Shown: one piece after another, positions 57,099 through 64,000 of the stretch
Layout of the letters: each line of letters starts with the position of its first letter
Numbering within the stretch: the stretch's first letter is position 1
NCBI RefSeq assembly: GCF_018141185.1
Contig: NZ_CP058560.1
Coordinates: forward strand, 1 to 64,000
Direction of reading: 5' to 3'
Length of the DNA stretch: 64,000 bases
Source: Methanobacterium alkalithermotolerans
GTDB lineage: Archaea > Methanobacteriota > Methanobacteria > Methanobacteriales > Methanobacteriaceae
The notes under the pieces: model-generated
What the model saw: the letters and a program-made list of their open reading frames with translations, nothing else
The model's database searches: none
What the model was told of the DNA's origin: nothing
Translations under genes and position numbers: made by a program

Positions 57099-58805
57099 TT
57101 AATTTTTCAGGGCCTTTAAAAAACCCTTCAAGGGTAGAGTATTAACTACATCTTTTTTCTGGGCCCATCCCCGGCGGGCGGTACCCACCCCCAGGTGTAT
57201 GTTATTTAATTGGTCCGGGCTATGGGCATCCGTATTTATCACCAGTTTACAACCATGCTCCAGAGCCCTTTTTACATTCATATCCCTTAAATCCAGTCGT
57301 AGAGGATTGGAATTAACCTCCAGTAAGGTGCCTGTTTGTTGGGCTACCTCAAAAATCTGATTCAAATTAACCTCAGATTCTTTTCTTTTTTGCAGCTTAC
57401 GACCAGTGGGATGGGCAATTATATCCACATTTTCATTTTCCATGGCATTTACTATCCGCCGGGTTAAATCAAAATATCCCTGATTCAATCCTGAGTGCAT
57501 GGCTGCTATCACCACATCCATCTCCTGAAGGACTTCATCTTTAATATCCAGCCCACCATCCAGGTCAATATTAACCTCGGCACCCTTCAGGATGGAAATA
57601 TCATCTAATTCATCATTTAAATGGTCTATTTCTCGGGCCTGCTGCATCAGTTTCTCTTCATCCAGTCCATTGGCAATTTTCAAAGATCCAGTGTGTTCGG
57701 TAAAGGCCAGATACTCATAACCCTGCTTGCGGGCCCCCTCCACCATCTCCTCCAGGCCGGTTTTACCATCACTCCACTTGCTATGTAAATGCACATCCCC
57801 TCTTATATCTTTAAGTTCAATTAGGGATGGTAAATCACCTCTCCGGGATGCTTCCACTTCACCCCGATTTTCCCGCAGTTCAGGAGGAATGTAATCCATT
57901 TTCAGGGCCTGGAATATTTCTCGTTCAGTTTTACCTGCTAACCGATCTTCTTTTTTAAATAGGCCATATTCACTGAGTTTCATACCCCGGGATATGGCTA
58001 TTTTTCGCATCTCCACATTCAGCTCCTGGGAACCGGTAAAATACATCAGGGCCGCCCCAAAAACTTCCTCATCAAAAACCCGGATATCGCATTCCACACC
58101 CCCCATCAGACGTACAGTGGATTTAGCCGGGCCCTGTACAATTATCTCCCCCACCAAATCCAGGGAGACAAAATAATCCATAACCTCCTGGGGATGGGAG
58201 GTTATAACCAGAATATCAATATCCCCCACGGTTTCTTTATAACGGCGTATGGAACCTGCCACTTCCACCCTATCTGCCAGGGAAAGTTTTTCTATTTTCT
58301 TTTTAACTTCCCGAGCCAGGGGTAAAACTTCACCCAGTAAACTGCGCTTTTTGAATTTACGGGCAAATTCTATATTTTCCAATAGTGCCTTTTCTTTCTT
58401 ATCACCCATACCCTTCAACCGCCGGATATGATGCCTTTTAGCCTCCCTTTCCAGGTCATCCAGGTTTTTAACTCCCAGTTCCTGGTAGAGCAACTTGATG
58501 GTTTTAGGTCCCAACCCCTCCACCCCACGCAGTTCCTCAAAATTCACTGGATATTTTTCTTTTAGTTTTTCATAAAAATCAGCGGTTCCTTTTTCAATTA
58601 TCTCTTCTATTTTACCGGCAATATGCTGGCCAATCCCGGGGAGTTTTATAAGTTCACCTTCCTGGTGTATGGTTTCAATATCCGTGGTTAGTACTTCTAC
58701 ACTGTGGGCAGCCTGACGGTAGGCTTTAACCCGGAAAAAATCATCCTCCATCTCCAGGTAGTCGGCAATGCTATTTAGAATTTTAGCTACTTTTTCATTA
58801 AGCAA
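57099..58805 (-). CDS. polX: DNA polymerase/3'-5' exonuclease PolX
   Basis: PolX (568 aa), a gap-filling repair polymerase. N-terminal helix-hairpin-helix 8-kDa domain (IKLPGIGQHIAGKIEEI); palm with VGDIDILVITS near residue 195, the two catalytic Asp; fingers-palm FTGSQELNVEMR; C-terminal PHP phosphoesterase from about residue 335 (DVHLHSKWSDGK, TEHTGSL, HPTGRKL, NTDAHSPDQL), which gives 3'-5' exonuclease and 3'-phosphatase activities. Start TTG with GGGGTAATTAA upstream. Confidence 0.96.
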   Translation of the reverse strand: MLNEKVAKILNSIADYLEMEDDFFRVKAYRQAAHSVEVLTTDIETIHQEGELIKLPGIGQHIAGKIEEIIEKGTADFYEKLKEKYPVNFEELRGVEGLGPKTIKLLYQELGVKNLDDLEREAKRHHIRRLKGMGDKKEKALLENIEFARKFKKRSLLGEVLPLAREVKKKIEKLSLADRVEVAGSIRRYKETVGDIDILVITSHPQEVMDYFVSLDLVGEIIVQGPAKSTVRLMGGVECDIRVFDEEVFGAALMYFTGSQELNVEMRKIAISRGMKLSEYGLFKKEDRLAGKTEREIFQALKMDYIPPELRENRGEVEASRRGDLPSLIELKDIRGDVHLHSKWSDGKTGLEEMVEGARKQGYEYLAFTEHTGSLKIANGLDEEKLMQQAREIDHLNDELDDISILKGAEVNIDLDGGLDIKDEVLQEMDVVIAAMHSGLNQGYFDLTRRIVNAMENENVDIIAHPTGRKLQKRKESEVNLNQIFEVAQQTGTLLEVNSNPLRLDLRDMNVKRALEHGCKLVINTDAHSPDQLNNIHLGVGTARRGWAQKKDVVNTLPLKGFLKALKN

Positions 58806-59005
58806 TTAATTACCCCGCATTCCCCTTATAATTAATATAAACTATTCTTAATTCTGGTTAATAATTTTATACCTGCTGATAAATAAAAAATCATATGATT
58901 ATCAATAGTGGGGGTTATTTTTTTTTTGTAGATAATCCATTATCCACCTACTCCATTTAAAATTGAATCAGGTATAATAGGGAATTAAATGTATTATAAT
59001 CAATC
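58806..59005. other. AT-rich intergenic region upstream of polX
   Basis: 200 bp of AT-rich DNA between the polX start and the repeat array. It should hold the polX promoter on the minus strand; no convincing TATA box or hairpin stands out. A pale extra repeat-like unit may begin near 58970. Confidence 0.35.
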
Positions 59006-59162
59006 AATTTGACCAAAAGGGTACTTGATATTTAAATCTATTTGACCAAAGTGATACTGGATATTAATCAAGTTGACCTAAATGTTATTAGATATTTTAA
59101 TCAACCTGCCAAAATAGTATATTTAATCAATTTAAAAAAAATGATACGGGATATTATTAATC
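59006..59162. repeat. degenerate tandem repeat, five units of 26-34 bp
   Basis: Units at 59006-59038, 59039-59069, 59070-59102, 59103-59128 and 59129-59162, each ending TTAATC or TAAATC. Recurrent elements are TTTGACCAAA, then GATACTGGATATT. It lies about 60 bases 3' of the GGGP synthase stop codon. Related in unit sequence and period to 3536-3593. Confidence 0.7.
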
Positions 59163-59223
59163 CGGTCTAAAGGTGGGCTTTTTTAAAAATAATATAAAAA
59201 AATAAGGATTTATTTTAAGATTA

Positions 59224-59961
59224 TTAAGCCTGGTGAATACCTTCCACAATCTCTCTAATCTTTTCTTCCACATCAGAGCATTTTTCCACCACAGTACCGG
59301 TTACTACAAAATCAGCACCTGCTGCAGCAATCTTATGGGCGGTGGCACCGTCCTGAATCCCGCCTCCTACCACGATACTCATGCTGGTGTATTTTTTACA
59401 AGCAGCAATCATCTCCGGGGGAATGGTCTGACTGGCACCGGATCCTGCTTCCAGATAGAACATACGCATACCCATAAATTCAGCAGCCATGGCATAGGCT
59501 GCAGCCAAATCAGGTTTCTTTCGAGGGATTAATTTAGCATCCCCTACCCAGCCCACAGTTCCGCCTGGTTCCACCACAATGTATCCCATGGGGATGGCTT
59601 CAATACCTATTTTTTTAACACTGGGTGCTCCCAGGGCCTGAGCTCCTATTATCCAGTAAGGATTGGTGGAATTAAGTAAACTCATAAAAAATATGGCATC
59701 AGCGTATTTACTCACTCCCGTAATATTTCCCGGGAACAGTACTATGGGAACATCGATATTTTCCTGGAGGGCTTGTGCTGTGGCATCCAGTTCACTACCA
59801 TCATTGGTGGATCCACCTAACATGATACCATCTGTTCCCCCAGCAATAGCTGCCTGGGCAATCTCCACTGCTTCTTGTGGGCTTTGCTCTTCCGGGTCCA
59901 GCAAGGTAAGGTGAACTTTACGATCTTTTAAAATATCTTTAAAATAAGCTTCGACTTTCAT
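59224..59961 (-). CDS. geranylgeranylglyceryl phosphate synthase
   Basis: GGGP synthase (245 aa), joining geranylgeranyl diphosphate to sn-glycerol-1-phosphate, the first committed step of archaeal ether lipids. TIM-barrel phosphate-binding motifs: TLLDPEEQSP, GTDGIMLGGSTN, YIVVEPGGTVG, YLEAGSGA and VVGGGIQDG, then TGTVVEK. ATG with AAGGGTGG upstream. This is a marker gene of archaeal membranes. Confidence 0.96.
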   Translation of the reverse strand: MKVEAYFKDILKDRKVHLTLLDPEEQSPQEAVEIAQAAIAGGTDGIMLGGSTNDGSELDATAQALQENIDVPIVLFPGNITGVSKYADAIFFMSLLNSTNPYWIIGAQALGAPSVKKIGIEAIPMGYIVVEPGGTVGWVGDAKLIPRKKPDLAAAYAMAAEFMGMRMFYLEAGSGASQTIPPEMIAACKKYTSMSIVVGGGIQDGATAHKIAAAGADFVVTGTVVEKCSDVEEKIREIVEGIHQA

Positions 59962-60030
59962 ATTCCACCCTTAAAAAAAATTAATATAATCTGTGTAAAT
60001 AAGAAAATAAAGGGAATTAAAAGACTTTAT

Positions 60031-60177
60031 TTAACCCCTTGGTTCTTTAGCTTTAAATCTCAAACCCTTGTATCCGCACTTCCGGCATACTTTAGCATTG
60101 GTAGGGTTACGAGCATTACATTTTAAGCAAATCTTGATCTTGAATAATCTATTTTCTGCTTCTTCAAATCTAGCCAT
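60031..60177 (-). CDS. rpl40e: 50S ribosomal protein L40e
   Basis: A 48-residue protein read from the minus strand, starting [20 protein letters not shown] and ending RFKAKEPRG, with a C4 zinc finger (CLKC then CRKC). GGAGGAACATAA precedes the ATG; the site overlaps the last codons of tsr3, whose stop directly abuts the start. Confidence 0.95.
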   Translation of the reverse strand: MARFEEAENRLFKIKICLKCNARNPTNAKVCRKCGYKGLRFKAKEPRG

Positions 60178-60690
60178 TTATGTTCCTCCTATGAATTCGT
60201 TTTGAATTTTAACAACTTCCAGACTACTATCAGCCTGGGAATAAGCTTCTAATATTTCTCTATTGAGGATTAGAAAATGAGGTCCCCACTTAAAATGGGA
60301 CATAATATCTTCTGCTATATCTTTCAATCCCACTATATAAAATGTTGCTGCAATAGCCTCTGCAGTGGAAAGTATACATGGTTTACCATAATTGGTAGGA
60401 TTAGCTGCAATCAAAAAAGGCAGCGACCGATGGTACTTTGATGTTTTAAATATCACAGCAGACTTCTTGACCTTTTTCCAGGAACAATCTAAAGCAGCCA
60501 CCCCTCTTTTAATAACCATATCCCTATCTTCAGGAGATACAGATTTTTCAGAAAAGGGATTTAAAACCAGTGCACCATATGGTAACTGGTTAAGATGATT
60601 TACTATTTTAAACTTTCCCTTTTTGGCCATGCGAAAGGTGGTGCACTTTTTGCGATCGCATTCTTCAGCATGGTAAACTGTAACCTTCAT
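60178..60690 (-). CDS. tsr3: 16S rRNA aminocarboxypropyltransferase Tsr3 (DUF367)
   Basis: DUF367/Tsr3 (170 aa), which transfers the aminocarboxypropyl group of SAM to a hypermodified pseudouridine in small-subunit rRNA. CDRKKCTTFRMAKKG at the N terminus, LDCSWKKV near residue 68, RSLPFLIAANPTNYGKP and LSTAEAIAATFYIVG are the SAM-binding parts. A GTG three codons earlier is in frame, but it lies within the GGTGAGG ribosome-binding site, so ATG at 60690 is the start. Paired with L40e in one unit. Confidence 0.95.
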   Translation of the reverse strand: MKVTVYHAEECDRKKCTTFRMAKKGKFKIVNHLNQLPYGALVLNPFSEKSVSPEDRDMVIKRGVAALDCSWKKVKKSAVIFKTSKYHRSLPFLIAANPTNYGKPCILSTAEAIAATFYIVGLKDIAEDIMSHFKWGPHFLILNREILEAYSQADSSLEVVKIQNEFIGGT

Positions 60691-60906
60691 CTCCCTCACC
60701 AGTAAATAATTCAGATATTCCTAATCAATAATTTAATTTAAATTAAAAAACAGCATACTAACCATTTCTAAAAATTCAATTAACTTAAAAATTAAGCCAT
60801 CTCTTAAAATCTTTAGTAGGAATAGCTTAATATACTTTTTCCACCAGGGGTAAACATATTTCTTTTTTAATTTTTTTAGGGGGTAGTGGTTTTGGAGATT
60901 TTTTAT

Positions 60907-63060
60907 CTAAAAATGACTTCTCTCATATTTCATTATTTGACACATGGCATTACCTGGATTTTGTAAGTCCTCCAGTTCATAGTAACGACCACCTGAGGCC
61001 AGGGCCAGTTCCATATTCATGTTACGGCCATGTGCTTTAGATCTCTCGAAGTTGACCACCAGGGCATTTATATGATTTTCTTCTATCATATGGGCATATT
61101 TAAGGGCGTCTTTAGCCGGGTTCTGGTCAATACCCACATTGGGCATACCATCGGTTAAAAGCACCATTAAAGGTACATATTCTTCTTTTTTCATTTCATT
61201 TTTAAGTACTTCCACTCCCTTTTTTATACCGGCGGCCATGGGAGTGGTTCCCCCTACCTGAATATCCCCCACCACTTCCTGGAAGGAAGAAACCCTTCTG
61301 GTGGTGGGTATGATTACCTGGGCTTCCTTTCCTTTAAAACCAATAACCGTTAACTTGTCCTTATGGCGGTGGGCATCTTTAATAATTTCACTTATTATTC
61401 CCCGCACCCGCCGGGCTTTTTTATCAGAATGCATGGATCCACTGATATCCACCACCAGGGCAATAGAGGCCCGGGCACCATGCTTTCTAATCTTCTCCCT
61501 TAAATCCCCGGATTCTACTTTTATTTCACCCTGGGACTTTAAGGCCGCAGCACGAAGGGTGGCATCAATGGCAATATCTCCCCGGGAAGGAGAATATAAA
61601 CGGCTTTTAACATACTTCCCCTTATCTGTTTTAGAATCCACCCGGGCACCATATAGACGTTTTTTCTTTTTACCCTTCATTTTCAGCATTTTTTTTATAT
61701 CAAACTCCTCACAAGACCCTTCCAATGGTTCTTCCTGGGGATTAGGTACAAAAGGTTTCTCCTTTTCAGGGCCCCTGTTACCTGCTGAAGATGATTTATT
61801 ACTATCATTAGTTTCTTCTTCTTTACCGCTATGAGGAGAAGAACTATCTTCCTTAGAATCATTACTTTCATTTTCCTCAGGAGAATTGGATGCACCACCT
61901 GGAGATTCTTCCTCCGGGGTATTATCATCATCGTCCTGGCTTTGTTCTTCACCTGCAGAATCTTCACCCTGATTTTTTTCTTCTTCTTTAGATGAATCAC
62001 CATTAGAAGAGGAATTTTCCTGATTCTGGGATTCCTCCTCTTTTTTTTCTTTTTCCATATCCTCTTGGGCTTTATTTAGTTGATTTTTTAGTTGCTGGGG
62101 GTTTTGAGGTTTCCCAGTACTTCTTTCACCTAAAACCAGGGTTATGGCCTCTTCCACATCCTTATATTTTACCTCTTTTTGCTGGTTATAACTGGCTATG
62201 GCCTTGGAGGTTTTTAATATGGCAATATCTGACCGGTGGCCATCCACCCCGGCTTCCACACATACCCGGGCAATCAACTCCATGAGTTCTGTGGAGATGG
62301 TTACCTGGGGTAACAATGCCCGGGCCTTAATTATCTTATCCTGCAATTCCTTTTGGGTGTTTTCAAATGATTTTTTAAAGCCTTCTGGATCCTTTTCAAA
62401 CTGCTCCCTCCGGTGCATAATGCTTATCCTGTCTTTTATATCCAGGATACTATGCACCGTCAGGTGTAATCCAATCCGGTCTGATAACTGGGGCCTCAGG
62501 TCACCTTCAGCAGGGTTCATGGTCCCTACCAGTATGAATTTAGAGGGGTGGGATATGGATATTCCTTCCCTTTCCACATTATTTATGCCATAGGCTGCAG
62601 CATCTAAAAGCACATCCACCAGGTGATCATCCAGGAGGTTGATTTCATCAACATATAAGATGTTCCGGTTGGCCTCAGCCAGGATACCCGGTTCAAGTGC
62701 TTTAATACCTTCTTTTAAAGCTTTTTTAATATCCAGGGAACCTACCACCCGGTCTTCAGTTGAGCCCAGAGGCAGTTCCACCACTCTCATCTTCTTTTCT
62801 TCAATTTCCATATCCGGGGTTTGACAGAACTCACACAAAGAGTCCCGGTCATGGGGGTTGCAATTGAAGGGACATCCTTTCACCACCTCCAGGGAAGGCA
62901 ATAGATCAGCCAGAGCCCGGACCGCGGTGGTTTTACCAGTACCACGGTCACCTTTAATCAATACTCCACCAATACCCGGGTTTATAGCATTTAATATAAG
63001 TGCTTTTTTTATATCCTCTTGTCCAACAATGGCTGTAAAGGGGAAAATCAGGTTTTTCAA
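60907..63060 (-). CDS. ChlI-ChlD-type chelatase subunit (putative cobaltochelatase)
   Basis: A 717-residue fusion of the two motor subunits of Mg/Co chelatases. ChlI-like AAA+ ATPase, residues 1 to about 330, has Walker [12 protein letters not shown] and [11 protein letters not shown], with a cysteine-rich insertion (CPFNCN, then CEFC). About 335-450 is a highly acidic Glu/Asp/Ser linker. The C-terminal von Willebrand A domain has the [15 protein letters not shown]. It probably drives metal insertion into a corrin or related ring with a CobN-like partner, not in this window. TTG at 63060 has GGTGA five bases upstream; a TTG eight codons earlier is less likely. Confidence 0.9.
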   Translation of the reverse strand: MKNLIFPFTAIVGQEDIKKALILNAINPGIGGVLIKGDRGTGKTTAVRALADLLPSLEVVKGCPFNCNPHDRDSLCEFCQTPDMEIEEKKMRVVELPLGSTEDRVVGSLDIKKALKEGIKALEPGILAEANRNILYVDEINLLDDHLVDVLLDAAAYGINNVEREGISISHPSKFILVGTMNPAEGDLRPQLSDRIGLHLTVHSILDIKDRISIMHRREQFEKDPEGFKKSFENTQKELQDKIIKARALLPQVTISTELMELIARVCVEAGVDGHRSDIAILKTSKAIASYNQQKEVKYKDVEEAITLVLGERSTGKPQNPQQLKNQLNKAQEDMEKEKKEEESQNQENSSSNGDSSKEEEKNQGEDSAGEEQSQDDDDNTPEEESPGGASNSPEENESNDSKEDSSSPHSGKEEETNDSNKSSSAGNRGPEKEKPFVPNPQEEPLEGSCEEFDIKKMLKMKGKKKKRLYGARVDSKTDKGKYVKSRLYSPSRGDIAIDATLRAAALKSQGEIKVESGDLREKIRKHGARASIALVVDISGSMHSDKKARRVRGIISEIIKDAHRHKDKLTVIGFKGKEAQVIIPTTRRVSSFQEVVGDIQVGGTTPMAAGIKKGVEVLKNEMKKEEYVPLMVLLTDGMPNVGIDQNPAKDALKYAHMIEENHINALVVNFERSKAHGRNMNMELALASGGRYYELEDLQNPGNAMCQIMKYERSHF

Positions 63061-63479
63061 GTGTCTCACCAATTTTTTTTGCAATGTGATTACCCTTACT
63101 TTTAGTTTTAATTAATTTTTTATTATACTTACCCTTAATAAATCCGACTTTTCTATATTTTAAGGGATTATTATTATTTGAATTTGATTAAACTTATAAA
63201 TACCTTTTTTTTAATCCATAAAATTTGATTTAGCGGTATAATCACTTTAAATAAGGATAATATTCCTTTAATATGAGAAAAATAAATCATGATAAATTAT
63301 GTTATTAATTATATTATTTTTTTATTTAATAAATATCTTGGGTATGATACTCAACCTGGTATTATTCTGGCTCCTATTTATGATAATTTGATTTTAAGGG
63401 TATTTTAGTTCATAAAAATGGTAATTTATTATAAAAAAAAATAAATAAGAACAAAAACATAGCCTCCACTGGTGATAAT
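63061..63479. other. 419-bp divergent intergenic region
   Basis: AT-rich region between the chelatase and a small zinc-ribbon gene. A TATA-like AACTTATAAATAC at 63191-63203 is readable on both strands; another, TTATTATAAA, near 63426-63435 suits the zinc-ribbon gene. A 30-codon open frame (63299-63391) encodes a wholly hydrophobic peptide with no ribosome-binding site. No RNA gene was recognised. Confidence 0.4.
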
Positions 63480-63635
63480 ATGTGTACAGTGGGCGGTCCC
63501 ATGGCGGACATCAAGATGAAAAAACTGAAAACTAAACGATGTAAATGTTTAGATTGTGGCAATGAATTTAAAGGACTTGGAAAACGAATCATATGTCCCT
63601 CCTGTCAATCAGAGAACGTGGAGTGCTCAGAGTAG
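63480..63635 (+). CDS. small zinc-ribbon protein
   Basis: 51 residues starting MCTVGGPMADIKMKKLKTK with a C4 zinc ribbon (CKCLDC and CPSC) near the C terminus, ending NVECSE. GGTGATAAT lies before the ATG. It overlaps the next gene by 13 bases, so the two are translationally coupled. Function unknown. Confidence 0.8.
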   Translation: MCTVGGPMADIKMKKLKTKRCKCLDCGNEFKGLGKRIICPSCQSENVECSE

Positions 63636-64000
63636 ACCCTTCACAAATATTATTTTTAATAGGTGATACCGGTACGGTGGGGGTGGTGAAATCACTTCAA
63701 AACCAGACTTTATTTATTGGTACCCCTGATGAGGACGAAGTGGTGATGTTTCTAGAGGAAGATGATTTATTTGTAATCTCTGCTTTTGGAAAAGGAATAG
63801 AAGTGGAAAAAGGTATTAAATGCATGAGTTATCTATTGCGTGAAATGGCCTCCCCTATTATAGTTCTGGGGGAAAATCATCCCACATCCCAGCGCCTGAA
63901 AATGGTGGTGGCGGTAGGTAGTCAGGTGAGACTGGACTGCAATATCATACCTGGAACCCACCCGGAACAGGACATATTATGCTCCTGTGAATCACTATCT
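63623..64000 (+). CDS. conserved protein of unknown function, cut by the window edge
   Basis: The first 126 codons of a gene running off the right edge. From a probable GTG start it reads LRVDPSQILFLIGDTGTVG, followed by TPDEDEVVMFLEEDDLFVISAFGKG and CMSYLLREMASPIIVLGENHP. It looks like a methanogen-conserved protein, but I could not name the family. No frameshift is seen in the visible part. The start overlaps the zinc-ribbon gene; no strong ribosome-binding site. Confidence 0.7.
   Translation, partial: MLRVDPSQILFLIGDTGTVGVVKSLQNQTLFIGTPDEDEVVMFLEEDDLFVISAFGKGIEVEKGIKCMSYLLREMASPIIVLGENHPTSQRLKMVVAVGSQVRLDCNIIPGTHPEQDILCSCESLS

Noticed and set aside
59006..59162. CRISPR-like array or tandem tRNA remnants
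   Set aside because: No constant repeat with spacers and no tRNA-like arms or T-loop; degenerate tandem repeat fits better.
61301..61834. 177-codon plus-strand frame
   Set aside because: Antisense to the chelatase gene; Ser/Leu-rich content mirrors the acidic linker codons.

Overview
This window is chromosomal DNA of a methanogenic archaeon of the order Methanobacteriales, most likely a mesophilic Methanobacterium-type organism. The grounds are an A+T-rich sequence, archaeal information-processing genes (aIF2gamma, aIF5B, Rpo7, Spt4, eukaryote-type ribosomal proteins, a histone, RFC clamp loader, HerA-NurA-Mre11-Rad50, archaeal splicing endonuclease, GGGP synthase), an F420-dependent NADP reductase, a FwdC-like protein, and Mur-ligase homologues of the kind used for pseudomurein. 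Gene order closely follows what I remember of Methanothermobacter thermautotrophicus (two blocks, argH to rfcL and msrA to the chelatase). Strong Shine-Dalgarno sites are common, and GTG or TTG starts are frequent.

Layout. 1-9.5 kb: argH followed by a dense minus-strand translation/transcription cluster (S27ae, S24e, dephospho-CoA kinase, Spt4, Rpo7, pyrophosphatase, a PIN nuclease with an apparent frameshift, aIF2gamma, S6e, aIF5B, NDK, L24e, S28e, L7ae). 10-21.3 kb: histone, threonine synthase, SpoIIM-like membrane protein, TrpRS, splicing endonuclease, hexuloisomerase, NpdG, a TIM-barrel protein, PIN-ATPase-KH protein, HisI, HisRS and the protein-only RNase P HARP. 21.6-26.6 kb: aroE, a frameshifted acetyltransferase, a HEAT-repeat protein and the clamp loader rfcS-rfcL. 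26.6-36.3 kb is an accessory-like stretch: a three-gene operon joining a CarH-like cobalamin-binding protein, a helical protein and a histidine kinase; a FwdC-like protein; HtpX with an EF-hand-like loop; a lipoprotein; zinc-ribbon proteins; a DUF169 protein; and a MobA-like transferase.

36.5-42.5 kb is a cell-wall cluster. It holds a single-module Mur ligase, a very large protein with two complete Mur-ligase modules in tandem, a membrane-anchored protein whose reading frame overlaps the ligase, and a small membrane protein. 42.5-48.2 kb: class III pilin-like protein, secreted hydrolase, MsrA, a two-subunit 2-oxoacid:ferredoxin oxidoreductase and a TIR-like (DUF1863/MTH538-type) protein. 48.2-54.7 kb: the overlapping nurA-herA-mre11-rad50 end-resection operon. 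54.9-64 kb: YbjQ-like protein, nitroreductase, membrane protein, PolX, GGGP synthase, Tsr3-L40e, a ChlI-ChlD chelatase fusion, a small zinc ribbon and a gene cut by the window edge.

The most interesting items are the CarH-like B12 photoreceptor/histidine kinase operon (26.6-28.8 kb), the double Mur ligase (37.7-40.7 kb), the EF-hand-like loop in HtpX, three degenerate 30-34 bp repeat arrays placed just 3' of minus-strand genes, and three reading-frame anomalies (PIN protein, HisI, GNAT) that are either assembly indels or real events. No rRNA, tRNA, CRISPR array, insertion sequence or provirus was recognised.
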